Of a DNA stretch of 64,000 nt, positions 35,757 to 49,318 are shown piece after piece. The translations under genes and the position numbers were made by a program. The DNA lies in the NCBI RefSeq assembly GCF_047675955.1, contig NW_027327637.1, positions 1 to 64,000 of the forward strand, given 5' to 3'. The notes beneath the pieces were generated by a model, which had not been told where the DNA came from, did not search any database, and saw only the letters and a list, made by a program, of their open reading frames with translations. This stretch comes from Chlorocebus sabaeus. Its lineage: Eukaryota; Chordata; Mammalia; Primates; Cercopithecidae. The number at the start of each line of letters is the position of its first letter. The first letter of the stretch is position 1.

Positions 35757-37647
35757 GGCTGTTCTTGGGGAATTGGCAAAGGGATATTTGGAAGCCCATA
35801 GAGGGCTATGGTGAAAAAGGAAATATCTTCCGTTCAAAACTGGGAAGAAGCTTTCTGAGAAACTGTTCTATGTTCTGTTAATTCATCTCACAGAGTTACA
35901 TCTTTCCCTTCAAGAAGCCTTTCGCTAAGGCTGTTCTTGTGGAATTGGCAAAGGGATATTTGGAAGCCCATAGAGGGCTATGGTGAAAAAGGAAATATCT
36001 TCCGTCCAAAACTGGAAAGAAGCTTTCTGAGAAACTGCTCTGTGTTCTGTTAATTCATCTCACAGAGTTACATCTTTAACTTCAAGAAGCCTTTCGCTAA
36101 GGCTGTTCTTGTGGAATTGGCAAAGGGATATTTGGAAGCCCATAGAGGGCTATGGTGAAAAAGGAAATATCTTCCGTTCAAAACTGGAAAGAAGCTTTCT
36201 GAGAAACAGCTCTGTGTTCTGTTAATTCATCTCACAGAGTTACATCTTTCCCTTGAAGAAGCCTTTCGCTAAGGCTGTTCTTGTGGAATTGGCAAAGGGA
36301 TATTTGGAAGCCCATAGAGGGCTATGGTGAAAAAGGAAATATCTTCCGTTCAAAACTGGAAAGAAGCTTTCTGAGAAACTGCTCTGTGTTCTGTTAATTC
36401 ATCTCACAGAGTTACATCTTTCCCTTCAAGAAGCCTTTCGCTAAGGCTGTTCTTGTGGAATTGGCAAAGGGATATTTGGAAGCCCATAGAGGGCTATGGT
36501 GAAAAAGGAAATATCTTCCGTTCAAAACTGGAAAGAAGCTTTCTGAGAAACTGCTCTGTGTTCTGTTAATTCATCTCACAGAGTTACATCTTTCCTTTCA
36601 AGAAGCCTTTCGCTAAGGCTGTTCTTGTGGAATTGGCAAAGGGATATTTGGAAGCCCATAGAGGGCTATGGTGAAAAAGGAAATATCTTCCGTTCAAAAC
36701 TGGAAAGAAGCTTTCTGAGAAACTGCTCTGTGTTCTGTTAATTCATCTCACAGAGTTACATCTTTCCCTTCAAGAAGCCTTTCGCTAAGGCTCTTCTTGT
36801 GGAATTGGCAAAGGGATATTTGGAAGCCCATAGAGGGCTATGGTGAAAAAGGAAATATCTTCCGTTCAAAACTGGAAAGAAGCTTTCTGAGAAACTGCTC
36901 TGTGTTCTGTTAATTCATCTCACAGAGTTACATCTTTCCCTTCAAGAAGCCTTTCGCTAAGGCTGTTCTTGTGGAATTGGCAAAGGGATATTTGGAAGCC
37001 CATAGAGGGCTATGGTGAAAAAGGAACTATCTTCCGTTCAAAACTGGAAAGAAGCTTTCTCAGAAACTGTTCTATGTTCTGTTAATTCATCTCACAGAGT
37101 TACATCTTTCCCTTCAAGAATCCTTTCGCTAAGGCTGTTCTTGTGGAATTGGCAAAGGGATATTTGGAACCCCTAGAGGGCTATGGTGAAAAAGGAAATA
37201 TCTTCCGTTCAAAACTGGAAAGAAGCTTTCTGAGAAACTGTTCTATGTTCTGTTAATTCATCTCACAGAGTTACATCTTTCCCTTCAAGAAGCCTTTCGC
37301 TAAGGCTGTTCTTGTGGAATTGGCAAAGGGATATTTGGAAGCCCATAGAGGGCTATGGTGAAAAAGGAAATATCTTCCGTTCAAAACTGGAAAGAAGCTT
37401 TCTGAGAAACTGCTCTGTGTTCTGTTAATTCATCTCACAGAGTTACATCTTTCCCTTCAAGAAGCCTTTCGCTAAGGCTGTTCTTGTGGAATTGGCAAAG
37501 GGATATTTGGAAGCCCATAGAGGGCTATGGTGAAAAAGGAAATATCTTCCGTTCAAAACTGGAAAGAAGCTTTCTGAGAAACTGCTCTGTGTTCTGTTAA
37601 TTCATCTCACAGAGTTACATCTTTAACTTCAAGAAGCCTTTCGCTAA
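35071..37647 (+). repeat. 15-monomer higher-order unit (2577 bp)
   Basis: Opens with the 4-monomer cassette (35071-35756) and ends with a TTTAACTTC monomer just before the next cassette. Ordered markers are CTTGGGG near 35763 with TGGGAAG and TTCTATG, CCGTCC near 36003, CCTTGAAG near 36251, ATCTTTCCTTTC near 36590, AAGGCTCTTC near 36787, GGAACTATC with TCTCAG near 37023, AATCC near 37118 and GGAACCCCTAG near 37167. The following unit has the same order but lacks the CCGTCC and CCTTGAAG monomers. Confidence 0.75.
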
Positions 37648-38333
37648 GGCTGTTCTTGTGGAATTGGCAAAGGGATATTTGGAAGCCCTTAGAGGGCTAT
37701 GGAGAAAAAGGAAATATCTTCCGTTCAAAACTGGAAAGAAGCTTTCTGAGAAACTGTTCTATGTTCTGTTATTTCATCTCACAGAGTTACATCTTTCCCT
37801 TCAAGAAGTCTTTCGCTAGGCTGTTCTTGTGGAATTGGCAAAGGGATATTTGGAAGCCCATAGAGGGCTATGGTGAAAAAGGAAATATCTTCCGTTCAAA
37901 ACTGGAAAGAAGCTTTCTGAGAAACTGCTCTGTGTTCTGTTAATTCATCTCACCGAGTTACATCTTTCCCTTCAAGAAGCCTTTCGCTTAGGCTGTTCTT
38001 GTGGAATTGGCAAAGGGATATTTGGAAGCCCATAGAGGGCTATGTTGAAAAAGCAAATATCTTCCGTTCAATACTGGAAAGAAGCTTTCTGAGAAACTGC
38101 TCTGTGTTCTGTTAATTCATCTCACAGAGTTACATCTTTACCTTCAAGAAGCCTTTCGCTAAGGCTGTTCTTGTGGAATTGGCAAAGGGATATTTTAAGC
38201 CCATAGAGGGCTATGGTGAAAAAGGAAATATCTTCCGTTCAAAACTGGAAAGAAGCTTTCTGAGAAACTGCTCTGTGTTCTGTTAATTCATCTCACAGAG
38301 TTACGTCTTTCCTTTCTAGAAGCCTTTCGCTAA
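37648..38333 (+). repeat. Four-monomer cassette, right-half copy 2
   Basis: Repeats the cassette at 35071 at offset 2577. It opens the first 25-monomer unit. Confidence 0.8.
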
Positions 38334-41300
38334 GGCTGTTCTTGGGGAATTGGCAAAGGGATATTTGGAAGCCCATATAGGGCTATGGTGAAAAAGGAAA
38401 TATCTTCCGTTCAAAACTGGGAAGAAGCTTTCTGAGAAACTGTTCTATGTTCTGTTAATTCATCTCACAGAGTTACATCTTTCCCTTCAAGAAGCCTTTC
38501 GCTAAGGCTGTTCTTGTGGAATTGGCAAAGGGATATTTGGAAGCCCATAGAGGGCTATGGTGAAAAAGGAAATATCTTCCGTTCAAAACTGGAAAGAAGC
38601 TTTCTGAGAAACTGCTCTGTGTTCTGTTAATTCATCTCACAGAGTTACATCTTTCCCTTCAAGAAGCCTTTCGCTAAGGCTGTTCTTGTGGAATTGGCAA
38701 AGGGATATTTGGAAGCCCATAGAGGGCTATGGTGAAAAAGGAAATATCTTCCGTTCAAAACTGGAAAGAAGCTTTCTGAGAAACTGCTCTGTGTTCTGTT
38801 AATTCATCTCACAGAGTTACATCTTTCCTTTCAAGAAGCCTTTCGCTAAGGCTGTTCTTGTGGAATTGGCAAAGGGATATTTGGAAGCCCATAGAGGGCT
38901 ATGGTGAAAAAGGAAATATCTTCCGTTCAAAACTGGAAAGAAGCTTTCTGAGAAACTGCTCTGTGTTCTGTTAATTCATCTCACAGAGTTACATCTTTCC
39001 CTTCAAGAAGCCTTTCGCTAAGGCTCTTCTTGTGGAATTGGCAAAGGGATATTTGGAAGCCCATAGAGGGCTATGGTGAAAAAGGAAATATCTTCCGTTC
39101 AAAACTGGAAAGAAGCTTTCTGAGAAACTGCTCTGTGTTCTGTTAATTCATCTCACAGAGTTACATCTTTCCCTTCAAGAAGCCTTTCGCTTAGGCTGTT
39201 CTTGTGGAATTGGCAAAGGGATATTTGGAAGCCCATAGAGGGCTATGGTGAAAAAGGAACTATCTTCCGTTCAAAACTGGAAAGAAGCTTTCTCAGAAAC
39301 TGTTCTATGTTCTGTTAATTCATCTCACAGAGTTACATCTTTCCCTTCAAGAATCCTTTCGCTAAGGCTGTTCTTGTGGAATTGGCAAAGGGATATTTGG
39401 AACCCCTAGAGGGCTATGGTGAAAAAGGAAATATCTTCCGTTCAAAACTGGAAAGAAGCTTTCTGAGAAACTGCTCTGTGTTCTGTTAATTCATCTCACA
39501 GAGTTACATCTTTAACTTCAAGAAGCCTTTCGCTAAGGCTGTTCTTGTGGAATTGGCAAAGGGATATTTGGAAGCCCATAGAGGGCTATGGTGAAAAAGG
39601 AAATATCTTCCGTTCAAAACTGGAAAGAAGCTTTCTGAGAAACTGCTCTGTGTTCTGTTAATTCATCTCACAGAGTTACATCTTTAACTTCAAGAAGCCT
39701 TTCTCTAAGGCTGTTGTTGTGGAATTGGCAAAGGGATATTTGGAAGCCCATAGAGGGCTATGGTGAAAAAGGAAATATCTTCCGTTCAAAACTGGAAAGA
39801 AGCTTTCTGAGAAACTGCTCTGTGTTATGTTAATTCATCTCACAGAGTTACATCTTTCCCTTCAAGAAGCCTTTCGCTAAGGCTGTTCTTGTGGAATTGG
39901 CAAAGGGATATTTGGAAGCCCATAGAGGGCTATGGTGAAAAAGGAAATATCTTCCGTTCAAAACTGGAAAGAAGCTTTCTGAAAAACTGCTCTGTGTTCT
40001 GTTAATTCATCTCACAGAGTTACATCTTTCCCTTCAAGAAGCCTTTCGCTAAGGCTGTTCTTGTGGAATTGGCAAAGGGATATTTGGAAGCCCATAGAGG
40101 GCTATGGTGAAAAAGGAAATATCTTCCGTTCAAAACTGGAAAGAAGCTTTCTGAGAAACTGCTCTGTGTTCTGTTAATTCATCTCACAGAGTTACATCTT
40201 TAACTTCAAGAAGCCTTTCGCTAAGGCTGTTCTTGTGGAATTGGCAAAGGGATATTTGGAAGCCCTTAGAGGGCTATGGAGAAAAAGGAAATATCTTCTG
40301 TTCAAAACTGGAAAGAAGCTTTCTGAGAAACTGTTCTATGTTCTGTTAATTCATCTCACAGAGTTACATCTTTCCCTTCAAGAAGCCTTTCGCTAAGGCT
40401 GTTCTTGTGGAATTGGCAAAGGGATATTTGGAAGCCCATAGAGGGCTATGGTGAAAAAGGAAATATCTTTCGTTCAAAACTGGAAAGAAGCTTTCTGAGA
40501 AACTGCTCTGTGTTCTGTTAATTCATCTCACAGAGTTACATCTTTCCCTTCAAGAAGCCTTTCGCTAAGCCTGTTCTTGTGGAATTGGCAAAGGGATATT
40601 TGGAAGCCCATAGAGGGCTATGGTGAAAAAGGAAATTTCTTCCGTTCAAAACTGGAGAGAAGCTTTCTGAGAAACTGCTCTGTGTTCTGTTAATTCATCT
40701 CCCAGAGTTACATCTTTACCTTCAAGAAGCCTTTCGCTAAGGCTGTTCTTGTGGAATTGGCAAAAGGATATTTGGAAGCCCATACAGGGCTAGGGTGAAA
40801 AAGGAAATATCTTCCGTTCAAAACTGGAAAGAAGCTTTCTGAGAAACTGCTCTGTGTTCTGTTAATTCATCTCACAGAGTTACATCTTTCCCTTCAAGAA
40901 GCCTTTCGCTAAGGCTGTTCTTGTGGAATTGGCAAAGGGATATTTGGAAGCCCATAGAGGGCTATGGTGAAAAAGGAAATATCTTCCGTTCAAAACTGGA
41001 AAGAAGCTTTCTGAGAAACTGCTCTGTGTTCTGTTAATTCATCTCACAGAGTTACATCTTTCCCTTCAAGAAGCCTTTCGCTAAGGCTGTTCTTGTGGAA
41101 TTGGCAAAGGGATATTTGGAAGCCCATAGAGGGCTATGGAGAAAAAGGAAATATCTTCCGTTCAAAAGTGGAAAGAAGCTTTCTGAGAAACTGCTCTGTG
41201 TTCTGTTAATTCATCTCACAGAGTTACAACTTTAACTTCAAGAAGCCTTTCGCTAAGGCTGTTGTTGTGGAATTGGCAAAGGGATATTTGGAAGCCCATA

Positions 41301-41943
41301 GAGGGCTATGGTGAAAAAGGAAATATCTTCCGTTCAAAACTGGAAAGAAGCTTTCGGAGAAACTGCTCTGTGTTCTGTTAATTCATCTCACAGAGTTACA
41401 TCTTTCCCTTCAAGAATCCTTTCGCTAAGGCTGTTCTTGTGGAATTGGCAAAGGGATATTTGGAACCCCTAGAGGGCTATGGTGAAAAAGGAAATATCTT
41501 CCGTTCAAAACTGGAAAGAAGCTTTCTGAGAAACTGTTCTATGTTCTGTTAATTCATCTCACAGAGTTACATCTTTCCCTTCAAGAAGCCTTTCGCTAAG
41601 GCTGTTCTTGTGGAATTGGCAAAGGGATATTTGGAAGCCCATAGAGGGCTATGGTGAAAAAGGAAATATCTTCCGTTCAAAACTGGAAAGAAGCTTTCTG
41701 AGAAACTGCTCTGTGTTCTGTTAATTCATCTCACAGAGTTACATCTTTCCCTTCAAGAAGCCTTTCGCTAAGGCTGTTCTTGTGGAATTGGCAAAGGGAT
41801 ATTTGGAAGCCCATAGAGGGCTATGGTGAAAAAGGAAATATCTTCCGTTCAAAACTGGAAAGAAGCTTTCTGAGAAACTGCTCTGTGTTCTGTTAATTCA
41901 TCTCACAGAGTTACATCTTTAACTTCAAGAAGCCTTTCGCTAA
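37648..41943 (+). repeat. 25-monomer higher-order unit, first copy (4296 bp)
   Basis: Begins with the cassette, follows the 15-mer order, then adds TTTCTCTAAGG with CTGTTGTTG (near 39705), GTTATGTTAATTC near 39826, CTGAAAAAC near 39979, CTTCTGTTC near 40296, AATTTCTTCC near 40634, CTCCCAG near 40679, CTAGGG near 40791, AAAGTGG with ACAACTTTAAC near 41227 and TTTCGGAG near 41353. The whole order repeats at offset 4296. Confidence 0.8.
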
Positions 41944-42629
41944 GGCTGTTCTTGTGGAATTGGCAAAGGGATATTTGGAAGCCCTTAGAGGGCTATGGAG
42001 AAAAAGGAAATATCTTCCGTTCAAAACTGGAAAGAAGCTTTCTGAGAAACTGTTCTATGTTCTGTTATTTCATCTCACAGAGTTACATCTTTCCCTTCAA
42101 GAAGTCTTTCGCTAGGCTGTTCTTGTGGAATTGGCAAAGGGATATTTGGAAGCCCATAGAGGGCTATGGTGAAAAAGGAAATATCTTCCGTTCAAAACTG
42201 GAAAGAAGCTTTCTGAGAAACTGCTCTGTGTTCTGTTAATTCATCTCACCGAGTTACATCTTTCCCTTCAAGAAGCCTTTCGCTTAGGCTGTTCTTGTGG
42301 AATTGGCAAAGGGATATTTGGAAGCCCATAGAGGGCTATGTTGAAAAAGCAAATATCTTCCGTTCAATACTGGAAAGAAGCTTTCTGAGAAACTGCTCTG
42401 TGTTCTGTTAATTCATCTCACAGAGTTACATCTTTACCTTCAAGAAGCCTTTCGCTAAGGCTGTTCTTGTGGAATTGGCAAAGGGATATTTTAAGCCCAT
42501 AGAGGGCTATGGTGAAAAAGGAAATATCTTCCGTTCAAAACTGGAAAGAAGCTTTCTGAGAAACTGCTCTGTGTTCTGTTAATTCATCTCACAGAGTTAC
42601 GTCTTTCCTTTCTAGAAGCCTTTCGCTAA
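41944..42629 (+). repeat. Four-monomer cassette, right-half copy 3
   Basis: Repeats the cassette at 37648 at offset 4296. It opens the second 25-monomer unit. Confidence 0.8.
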
Positions 42630-45600
42630 GGCTGTTCTTGGGGAATTGGCAAAGGGATATTTGGAAGCCCATATAGGGCTATGGTGAAAAAGGAAATATC
42701 TTCCGTTCAAAACTGGGAAGAAGCTTTCTGAGAAACTGTTCTATGTTCTGTTAATTCATCTCACAGAGTTACATCTTTCCCTTCAAGAAGCCTTTCGCTA
42801 AGGCTGTTCTTGTGGAATTGGCAAAGGGATATTTGGAAGCCCATAGAGGGCTATGGTGAAAAAGGAAATATCTTCCGTTCAAAACTGGAAAGAAGCTTTC
42901 TGAGAAACTGCTCTGTGTTCTGTTAATTCATCTCACAGAGTTACATCTTTCCCTTCAAGAAGCCTTTCGCTAAGGCTGTTCTTGTGGAATTGGCAAAGGG
43001 ATATTTGGAAGCCCATAGAGGGCTATGGTGAAAAAGGAAATATCTTCCGTTCAAAACTGGAAAGAAGCTTTCTGAGAAACTGCTCTGTGTTCTGTTAATT
43101 CATCTCACAGAGTTACATCTTTCCTTTCAAGAAGCCTTTCGCTAAGGCTGTTCTTGTGGAATTGGCAAAGGGATATTTGGAAGCCCATAGAGGGCTATGG
43201 TGAAAAAGGAAATATCTTCCGTTCAAAACTGGAAAGAAGCTTTCTGAGAAACTGCTCTGTGTTCTGTTAATTCATCTCACAGAGTTACATCTTTCCCTTC
43301 AAGAAGCCTTTCGCTAAGGCTCTTCTTGTGGAATTGGCAAAGGGATATTTGGAAGCCCATAGAGGGCTATGGTGAAAAAGGAAATATCTTCCGTTCAAAA
43401 CTGGAAAGAAGCTTTCTGAGAAACTGCTCTGTGTTCTGTTAATTCATCTCACAGAGTTACATCTTTCCCTTCAAGAAGCCTTTCGCTTAGGCTGTTCTTG
43501 TGGAATTGGCAAAGGGATATTTGGAAGCCCATAGAGGGCTATGGTGAAAAAGGAACTATCTTCCGTTCAAAACTGGAAAGAAGCTTTCTCAGAAACTGTT
43601 CTATGTTCTGTTAATTCATCTCACAGAGTTACATCTTTCCCTTCAAGAATCCTTTCGCTAAGGCTGTTCTTGTGGAATTGGCAAAGGGATATTTGGAACC
43701 CCTAGAGGGCTATGGTGAAAAAGGAAATATCTTCCGTTCAAAACTGGAAAGAAGCTTTCTGAGAAACTGCTCTGTGTTCTGTTAATTCATCTCACAGAGT
43801 TACATCTTTAACTTCAAGAAGCCTTTCGCTAAGGCTGTTCTTGTGGAATTGGCAAAGGGATATTTGGAAGCCCATAGAGGGCTATGGTGAAAAAGGAAAT
43901 ATCTTCCGTTCAAAACTGGAAAGAAGCTTTCTGAGAAACTGCTCTGTGTTCTGTTAATTCATCTCACAGAGTTACATCTTTAACTTCAAGAAGCCTTTCT
44001 CTAAGGCTGTTGTTGTGGAATTGGCAAAGGGATATTTGGAAGCCCATAGAGGGCTATGGTGAAAAAGGAAATATCTTCCGTTCAAAACTGGAAAGAAGCT
44101 TTCTGAGAAACTGCTCTGTGTTATGTTAATTCATCTCACAGAGTTACATCTTTCCCTTCAAGAAGCCTTTCGCTAAGGCTGTTCTTGTGGAATTGGCAAA
44201 GGGATATTTGGAAGCCCATAGAGGGCTATGGTGAAAAAGGAAATATCTTCCGTTCAAAACTGGAAAGAAGCTTTCTGAAAAACTGCTCTGTGTTCTGTTA
44301 ATTCATCTCACAGAGTTACATCTTTCCCTTCAAGAAGCCTTTCGCTAAGGCTGTTCTTGTGGAATTGGCAAAGGGATATTTGGAAGCCCATAGAGGGCTA
44401 TGGTGAAAAAGGAAATATCTTCCGTTCAAAACTGGAAAGAAGCTTTCTGAGAAACTGCTCTGTGTTCTGTTAATTCATCTCACAGAGTTACATCTTTAAC
44501 TTCAAGAAGCCTTTCGCTAAGGCTGTTCTTGTGGAATTGGCAAAGGGATATTTGGAAGCCCTTAGAGGGCTATGGAGAAAAAGGAAATATCTTCTGTTCA
44601 AAACTGGAAAGAAGCTTTCTGAGAAACTGTTCTATGTTCTGTTAATTCATCTCACAGAGTTACATCTTTCCCTTCAAGAAGCCTTTCGCTAAGGCTGTTC
44701 TTGTGGAATTGGCAAAGGGATATTTGGAAGCCCATAGAGGGCTATGGTGAAAAAGGAAATATCTTTCGTTCAAAACTGGAAAGAAGCTTTCTGAGAAACT
44801 GCTCTGTGTTCTGTTAATTCATCTCACAGAGTTACATCTTTCCCTTCAAGAAGCCTTTCGCTAAGCCTGTTCTTGTGGAATTGGCAAAGGGATATTTGGA
44901 AGCCCATAGAGGGCTATGGTGAAAAAGGAAATTTCTTCCGTTCAAAACTGGAGAGAAGCTTTCTGAGAAACTGCTCTGTGTTCTGTTAATTCATCTCCCA
45001 GAGTTACATCTTTACCTTCAAGAAGCCTTTCGCTAAGGCTGTTCTTGTGGAATTGGCAAAAGGATATTTGGAAGCCCATACAGGGCTAGGGTGAAAAAGG
45101 AAATATCTTCCGTTCAAAACTGGAAAGAAGCTTTCTGAGAAACTGCTCTGTGTTCTGTTAATTCATCTCACAGAGTTACATCTTTCCCTTCAAGAAGCCT
45201 TTCGCTAAGGCTGTTCTTGTGGAATTGGCAAAGGGATATTTGGAAGCCCATAGAGGGCTATGGTGAAAAAGGAAATATCTTCCGTTCAAAACTGGAAAGA
45301 AGCTTTCTGAGAAACTGCTCTGTGTTCTGTTAATTCATCTCACAGAGTTACATCTTTCCCTTCAAGAAGCCTTTCGCTAAGGCTGTTCTTGTGGAATTGG
45401 CAAAGGGATATTTGGAAGCCCATAGAGGGCTATGGAGAAAAAGGAAATATCTTCCGTTCAAAAGTGGAAAGAAGCTTTCTGAGAAACTGCTCTGTGTTCT
45501 GTTAATTCATCTCACAGAGTTACAACTTTAACTTCAAGAAGCCTTTCGCTAAGGCTGTTGTTGTGGAATTGGCAAAGGGATATTTGGAAGCCCATAGAGG

Positions 45601-45710
45601 GCTATGGTGAAAAAGGAAATATCTTCCGTTCAAAACTGGAAAGAAGCTTTCGGAGAAACTGCTCTGTGTTCTGTTAATTCATCTCACAGAGTTACATCTT
45701 TCCCTTCAAG
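41944..45710 (+). repeat. 25-monomer higher-order unit, second copy (about 22 of 25 monomers)
   Basis: Repeats 37648 to about 41,410 at offset 4296 with all listed markers, including CTCCCAG near 44995, CTAGGG near 45087 and TTTCGGAG near 45649. It then leaves the pattern: at about 45,710 AAGCCTTTCG stands where the first copy has AATCCTTTCG. The first copy's last three monomers (from AATCC) are thus the ones shared with 37.12-37.65 kb. Confidence 0.8.
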
Positions 45711-48700
45711 AAGCCTTTCGCTAAGGCTGTTCTTGTGGAATTGGCAAAGGGATATTTGGAAGCCCATAGAGGGCTATGGTGAAAAAGGAAATATCTTCCG
45801 TTCAAAACTTGAAAGAAGCTTTCTGAGAAACTGCTCTGTGTTCTGTTAATTCATCTCACAGAGTTACATCTTTCCCTTCAAGAAGCCTTTCGCTAAGGCT
45901 GTTCTTGTGGAATTGGCAAAGGGATATTTGGAAGCCCATAGAGGGCTATGGTGAAAAAGGAAATATCTTCCGTTCAAAACTGGAAAGAAGCTTTCTGAGA
46001 AACTGCTCTGTGTTCTGTTAATTCATCTCACAGAGTTACATCTTTCCCTTCAAGAAGCCTTTCGCTAAGCCTGTTCTTGTGGAATTGGAAAAGGGATACT
46101 TGGAAGCCCATAGAGGGCTATGGTGAAAAAGGAAATATCTTCCGTTCAAAACTGGAGAGAAGCTTTCTGAGAAACTGCTCTGTGTTCTGTTAATTCATCT
46201 CCCAGTGTTACATCTTTACCTTCAAGAAGCCTTTCGCTAAGGCTGTTCATGTGGAATTGGCAAAAGGATATTTGGAAGCCCATACAGGGCTATGGTGAAA
46301 AAGGAAATATCTTCCGTTCAAAACTGGAAAGAAGCTTTCTGAGAAACTGCTCTGTGTTCCTTTAATTCATCTCACAGAATTACATCTTTCCCTTCAAGAA
46401 GCCTTTCGCTAAGGCTCTTCTTGTGGAATTGGCAAAGGGATATTTGGAAGCCCATGGAGGGCTATGGTGAAAAAGGAAATATCTTCCGTTCAAAAGTGGA
46501 AAGAAGCTTTCTGAGAAACTGCTCTGTGTTCTGTTAATTCATCTAGCAGAGTTACATCTCTTCCTTCAAAAAGCCTTTCGCTAAGGCTGTTCTTGTGGAA
46601 TTGGCAAAGGGATATTTGGAAGCCCATAGATTGCTATGGTGAAAAAGGAAATATCTTCCGTTCAAAACTGGAAAGAAGCTTTCTGAGAAACTGCTCTGTG
46701 TTCTGTTAATTCATCTCACAGAGTTATATCTTTCCTTTCAAGAAGTCTTTCGCTAAGGCTGTTCTTGTGGAATTGGCAAAGGGATATTTGGAAGCCCATA
46801 GAGGGCTATGGTGAAAAAGGAAATATCTTCCGTTCAAAACTGGAAAGAAGCTTTCTGAGAAACTGCTCTGTGTTCTGATAATTCATCTCACAGAGTTACA
46901 TCTTTCCCTTTAAGAAGCCTTTCTCTAAGCCTCTTCTTGTGGAATTGGCAAAGGGATATTTGGAAGCCCATAGAGGGCTATGGTGAAAAAGGAAATATCT
47001 TCCGTTCAAAAGTGGAAAGAAGCTTTCTGAGAAACTGCTCTGTGTTCTGTTAATTCATCTAGCAGAGTTACATCTCCTCCTTCAAGAAGCCTTTCGCTAA
47101 GGCTGTTCTTGTGGAATTGGCAAAGGGATATTTGGAAGCCCATAGATTGCTATGGTGAAAAAGGAAATATCTTCCGTTCAAAACTGGAAAGAAGCTTTCT
47201 GAGAAACTGCTCTGTTTTCTGTTAATTCATCTCACAGAGTTACATCTTTCTTTTCAAGAAGCCTTTCGCTAATGCTGTTCTTGTGGAATTGGCAAAGGGA
47301 TATTTGGAAGCCCATAGAGGGCTATGGTGAAAAAGGAAATATCTTCCGTTCAAAACTGGAAAGAAGCTTTCTGAGAAACTGCTCTGTGTTCTGTTAATTC
47401 ATCTCACAGAGTTACATCTTTCCCTTCAAGAAGCCTTTCGCTAAGGCTCTTCTTGTGGAATTGGCAAAGGGATATTTGGAAGCCCATAGAGGGCTATGGA
47501 GAAAAAGGAAATATCTTCCGTTCAAAACTGGAAAGAAGCTTTGTGAGAAACTGTTCTATGTTCTGTTAATTCATCTCACAGAGTTACATCTTTCCCTTCA
47601 AGAAGCCTTTCGCTAAGGCTGTTCTTGTGGAATTGGCAAAGGGATATTTGGAAGCCCATAGAGGGCTATGGTGAAAAAGGAAATATCTTCCGTTCAAAAC
47701 TGGAAAGAAGCTTTCTGAGAAACTGCTCTGTGTTCTGTTAATTCATCTCACAGAGTTACATCTTTCCCTTCAAGAAGCCTTTCGCTAAGCCTGTTCTTGT
47801 GGAATTGGCAAAGGGATATTTGGAAGCCCATAGAGGGCTATGGTGAAAAAGGAAATATCTTCCGTTGAAAACTGGAATGAAGCTTTCTGAGAAACTGCTC
47901 TGTGTTCTTTTAATTCATCTCACAGAATTACATCTTTCCCTTCAAGAAGCCTTTCGCTAAGGCTCTTCTTGTGGAATTGGCAAAGGGATATTTGGAAGCC
48001 CATGGAGGGCTATGGTGAAAAAGGAAATATCTTCCGTTCAAAAGTGGAAAGAAGCTTTCTGAGAAACTGCTCTGTGTTCTGTTAATTCATCTAGCAGAGT
48101 TACATCTCTTCCTTCAAGAAGCCTTTCGCTAAGGCTGTTCTTGTGGAATTGGCAAAGGGATATTTCGAAGCCCATAGATTGCTATGGTGAAAAAGTAAAT
48201 ATCTTCCGTTCAAAACTGGAAAGAAGCTTTCTGAGAAACTGCTCTGTGTTCTGTTAATTCATCTCACAGAGTTACATCTTTACCTTCAAGAAGTCTTTCG
48301 CTAAGGCTGTTCTTGTGGAATTGGCAAAGGGATATTTGGAAGCCCTTAGAGGGCTATGGTGAAAAAGGAAATATCTTCCGTTCAAAACTGGAAAGAAGCT
48401 TTCTGAGAAACTGCTCTGTGTTCTGTTAATTCATCTCACAGAGTTACATCTTTCCCTTCAAGAAGCCTTTCGCTAAGGCTGTTCTTGTGGAATTGGCAAA
48501 GGGATATTTGGAAGCCCATAGAGGGCTATGTTGAAAAAGGAAATATCTTCCGTTCAAAACTGGAGAGAAGCTTTCTGAGAAACTGCTCTGTGTTCTGTTA
48601 ATTCATCTCACAGAGTTACATCTTTACCTTCAAGAAGCCTTTCGCTAAGGCTGTTCTTGTGGAATTGGCAAAGGGATATTTCGAAGCCCATAGAGGGCTA

Positions 48701-48780
48701 TGGTGAAAAAGGAAATATCTTCCGTTCAAAACTGGAAAGAAGCTTTCTGAGAAACTGCTCTGTGTTCTGTTAATTCATCT

Positions 48781-49318
48781 CACAGAGTTACATCTTTCCT
48801 TTCAAGAAGCCTTTCGCTAAGGCTGTTCTTGTGGAATTGGCAAAGGGATATTTGGAAGCCCGTAGAGGGCTATGGTGAAAAAGGAAATATCTTCCGTTCA
48901 AAACTGGAAAGAAGCTTTCTGAGAAACTGCTCTGTGTTCTGTTAATTCATCTCACAGAGTTACATCTTTCCCTTCAAGAAGCCTTTCGCTAAGGCTCTTC
49001 TTGTGGAATTGGCAAAGGGATATTTGGAATCCCATAGAGGGCTATGGTGAAAAAGGAAATATCTTCCGTTCAAAACTGGAAAGAAGCTTTCTGAGAAACT
49101 GCTCTGTGTTCTGTTAATTCATCTCACAGAGTTACATCTTTCCCTTCAAGAAGCCTTTCGCTAAGGCTGTTCTTGTGGAATTGGCAAAGGGATATTTGGA
49201 AGCCCATAGAGGGCTATGGTGAAAAAGGAACTATCTTCCGTTCAAAACTGGAAAGAAGCTTTCTCAGAAACTGTTCTATGTTCTGTTAATTCATCTCACA
49301 GAGTTACATCTTTCCCTT
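48781..49318 (+). repeat. About three monomers lying between the two large right-half copies
   Basis: Markers are ATCTTTCCTTTC near 48792, GCCCGTAG near 48858, AAGGCTCTTC near 49000, GGAATCCCAT near 49026 and GGAACTATC with TCTCAG near 49227. They correspond in order to 36.6-37.1 kb, not to the end of the second large copy. Confidence 0.6.

Larger units (their letters stand above)
41411..48780 (+). repeat. Large right-half segment, first copy (about 7.4 kb)
   Basis: From AATCCTTTCG near 41,413 through the cassette, the 25-mer series, and a CTAGCAG-rich stretch (46.2-48.3 kb) to TTTCGAAG at about 48,679, the order recurs from about 49,319. The offset is 7908 up to about 50.7 kb and 8252 afterwards, a difference of 344 bp (two monomers). 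Private changes in this copy include AAAACTTGAAAG near 45805, AAGCCTCTTC near 46927 and AATGCTG near 47271. Confidence 0.75.
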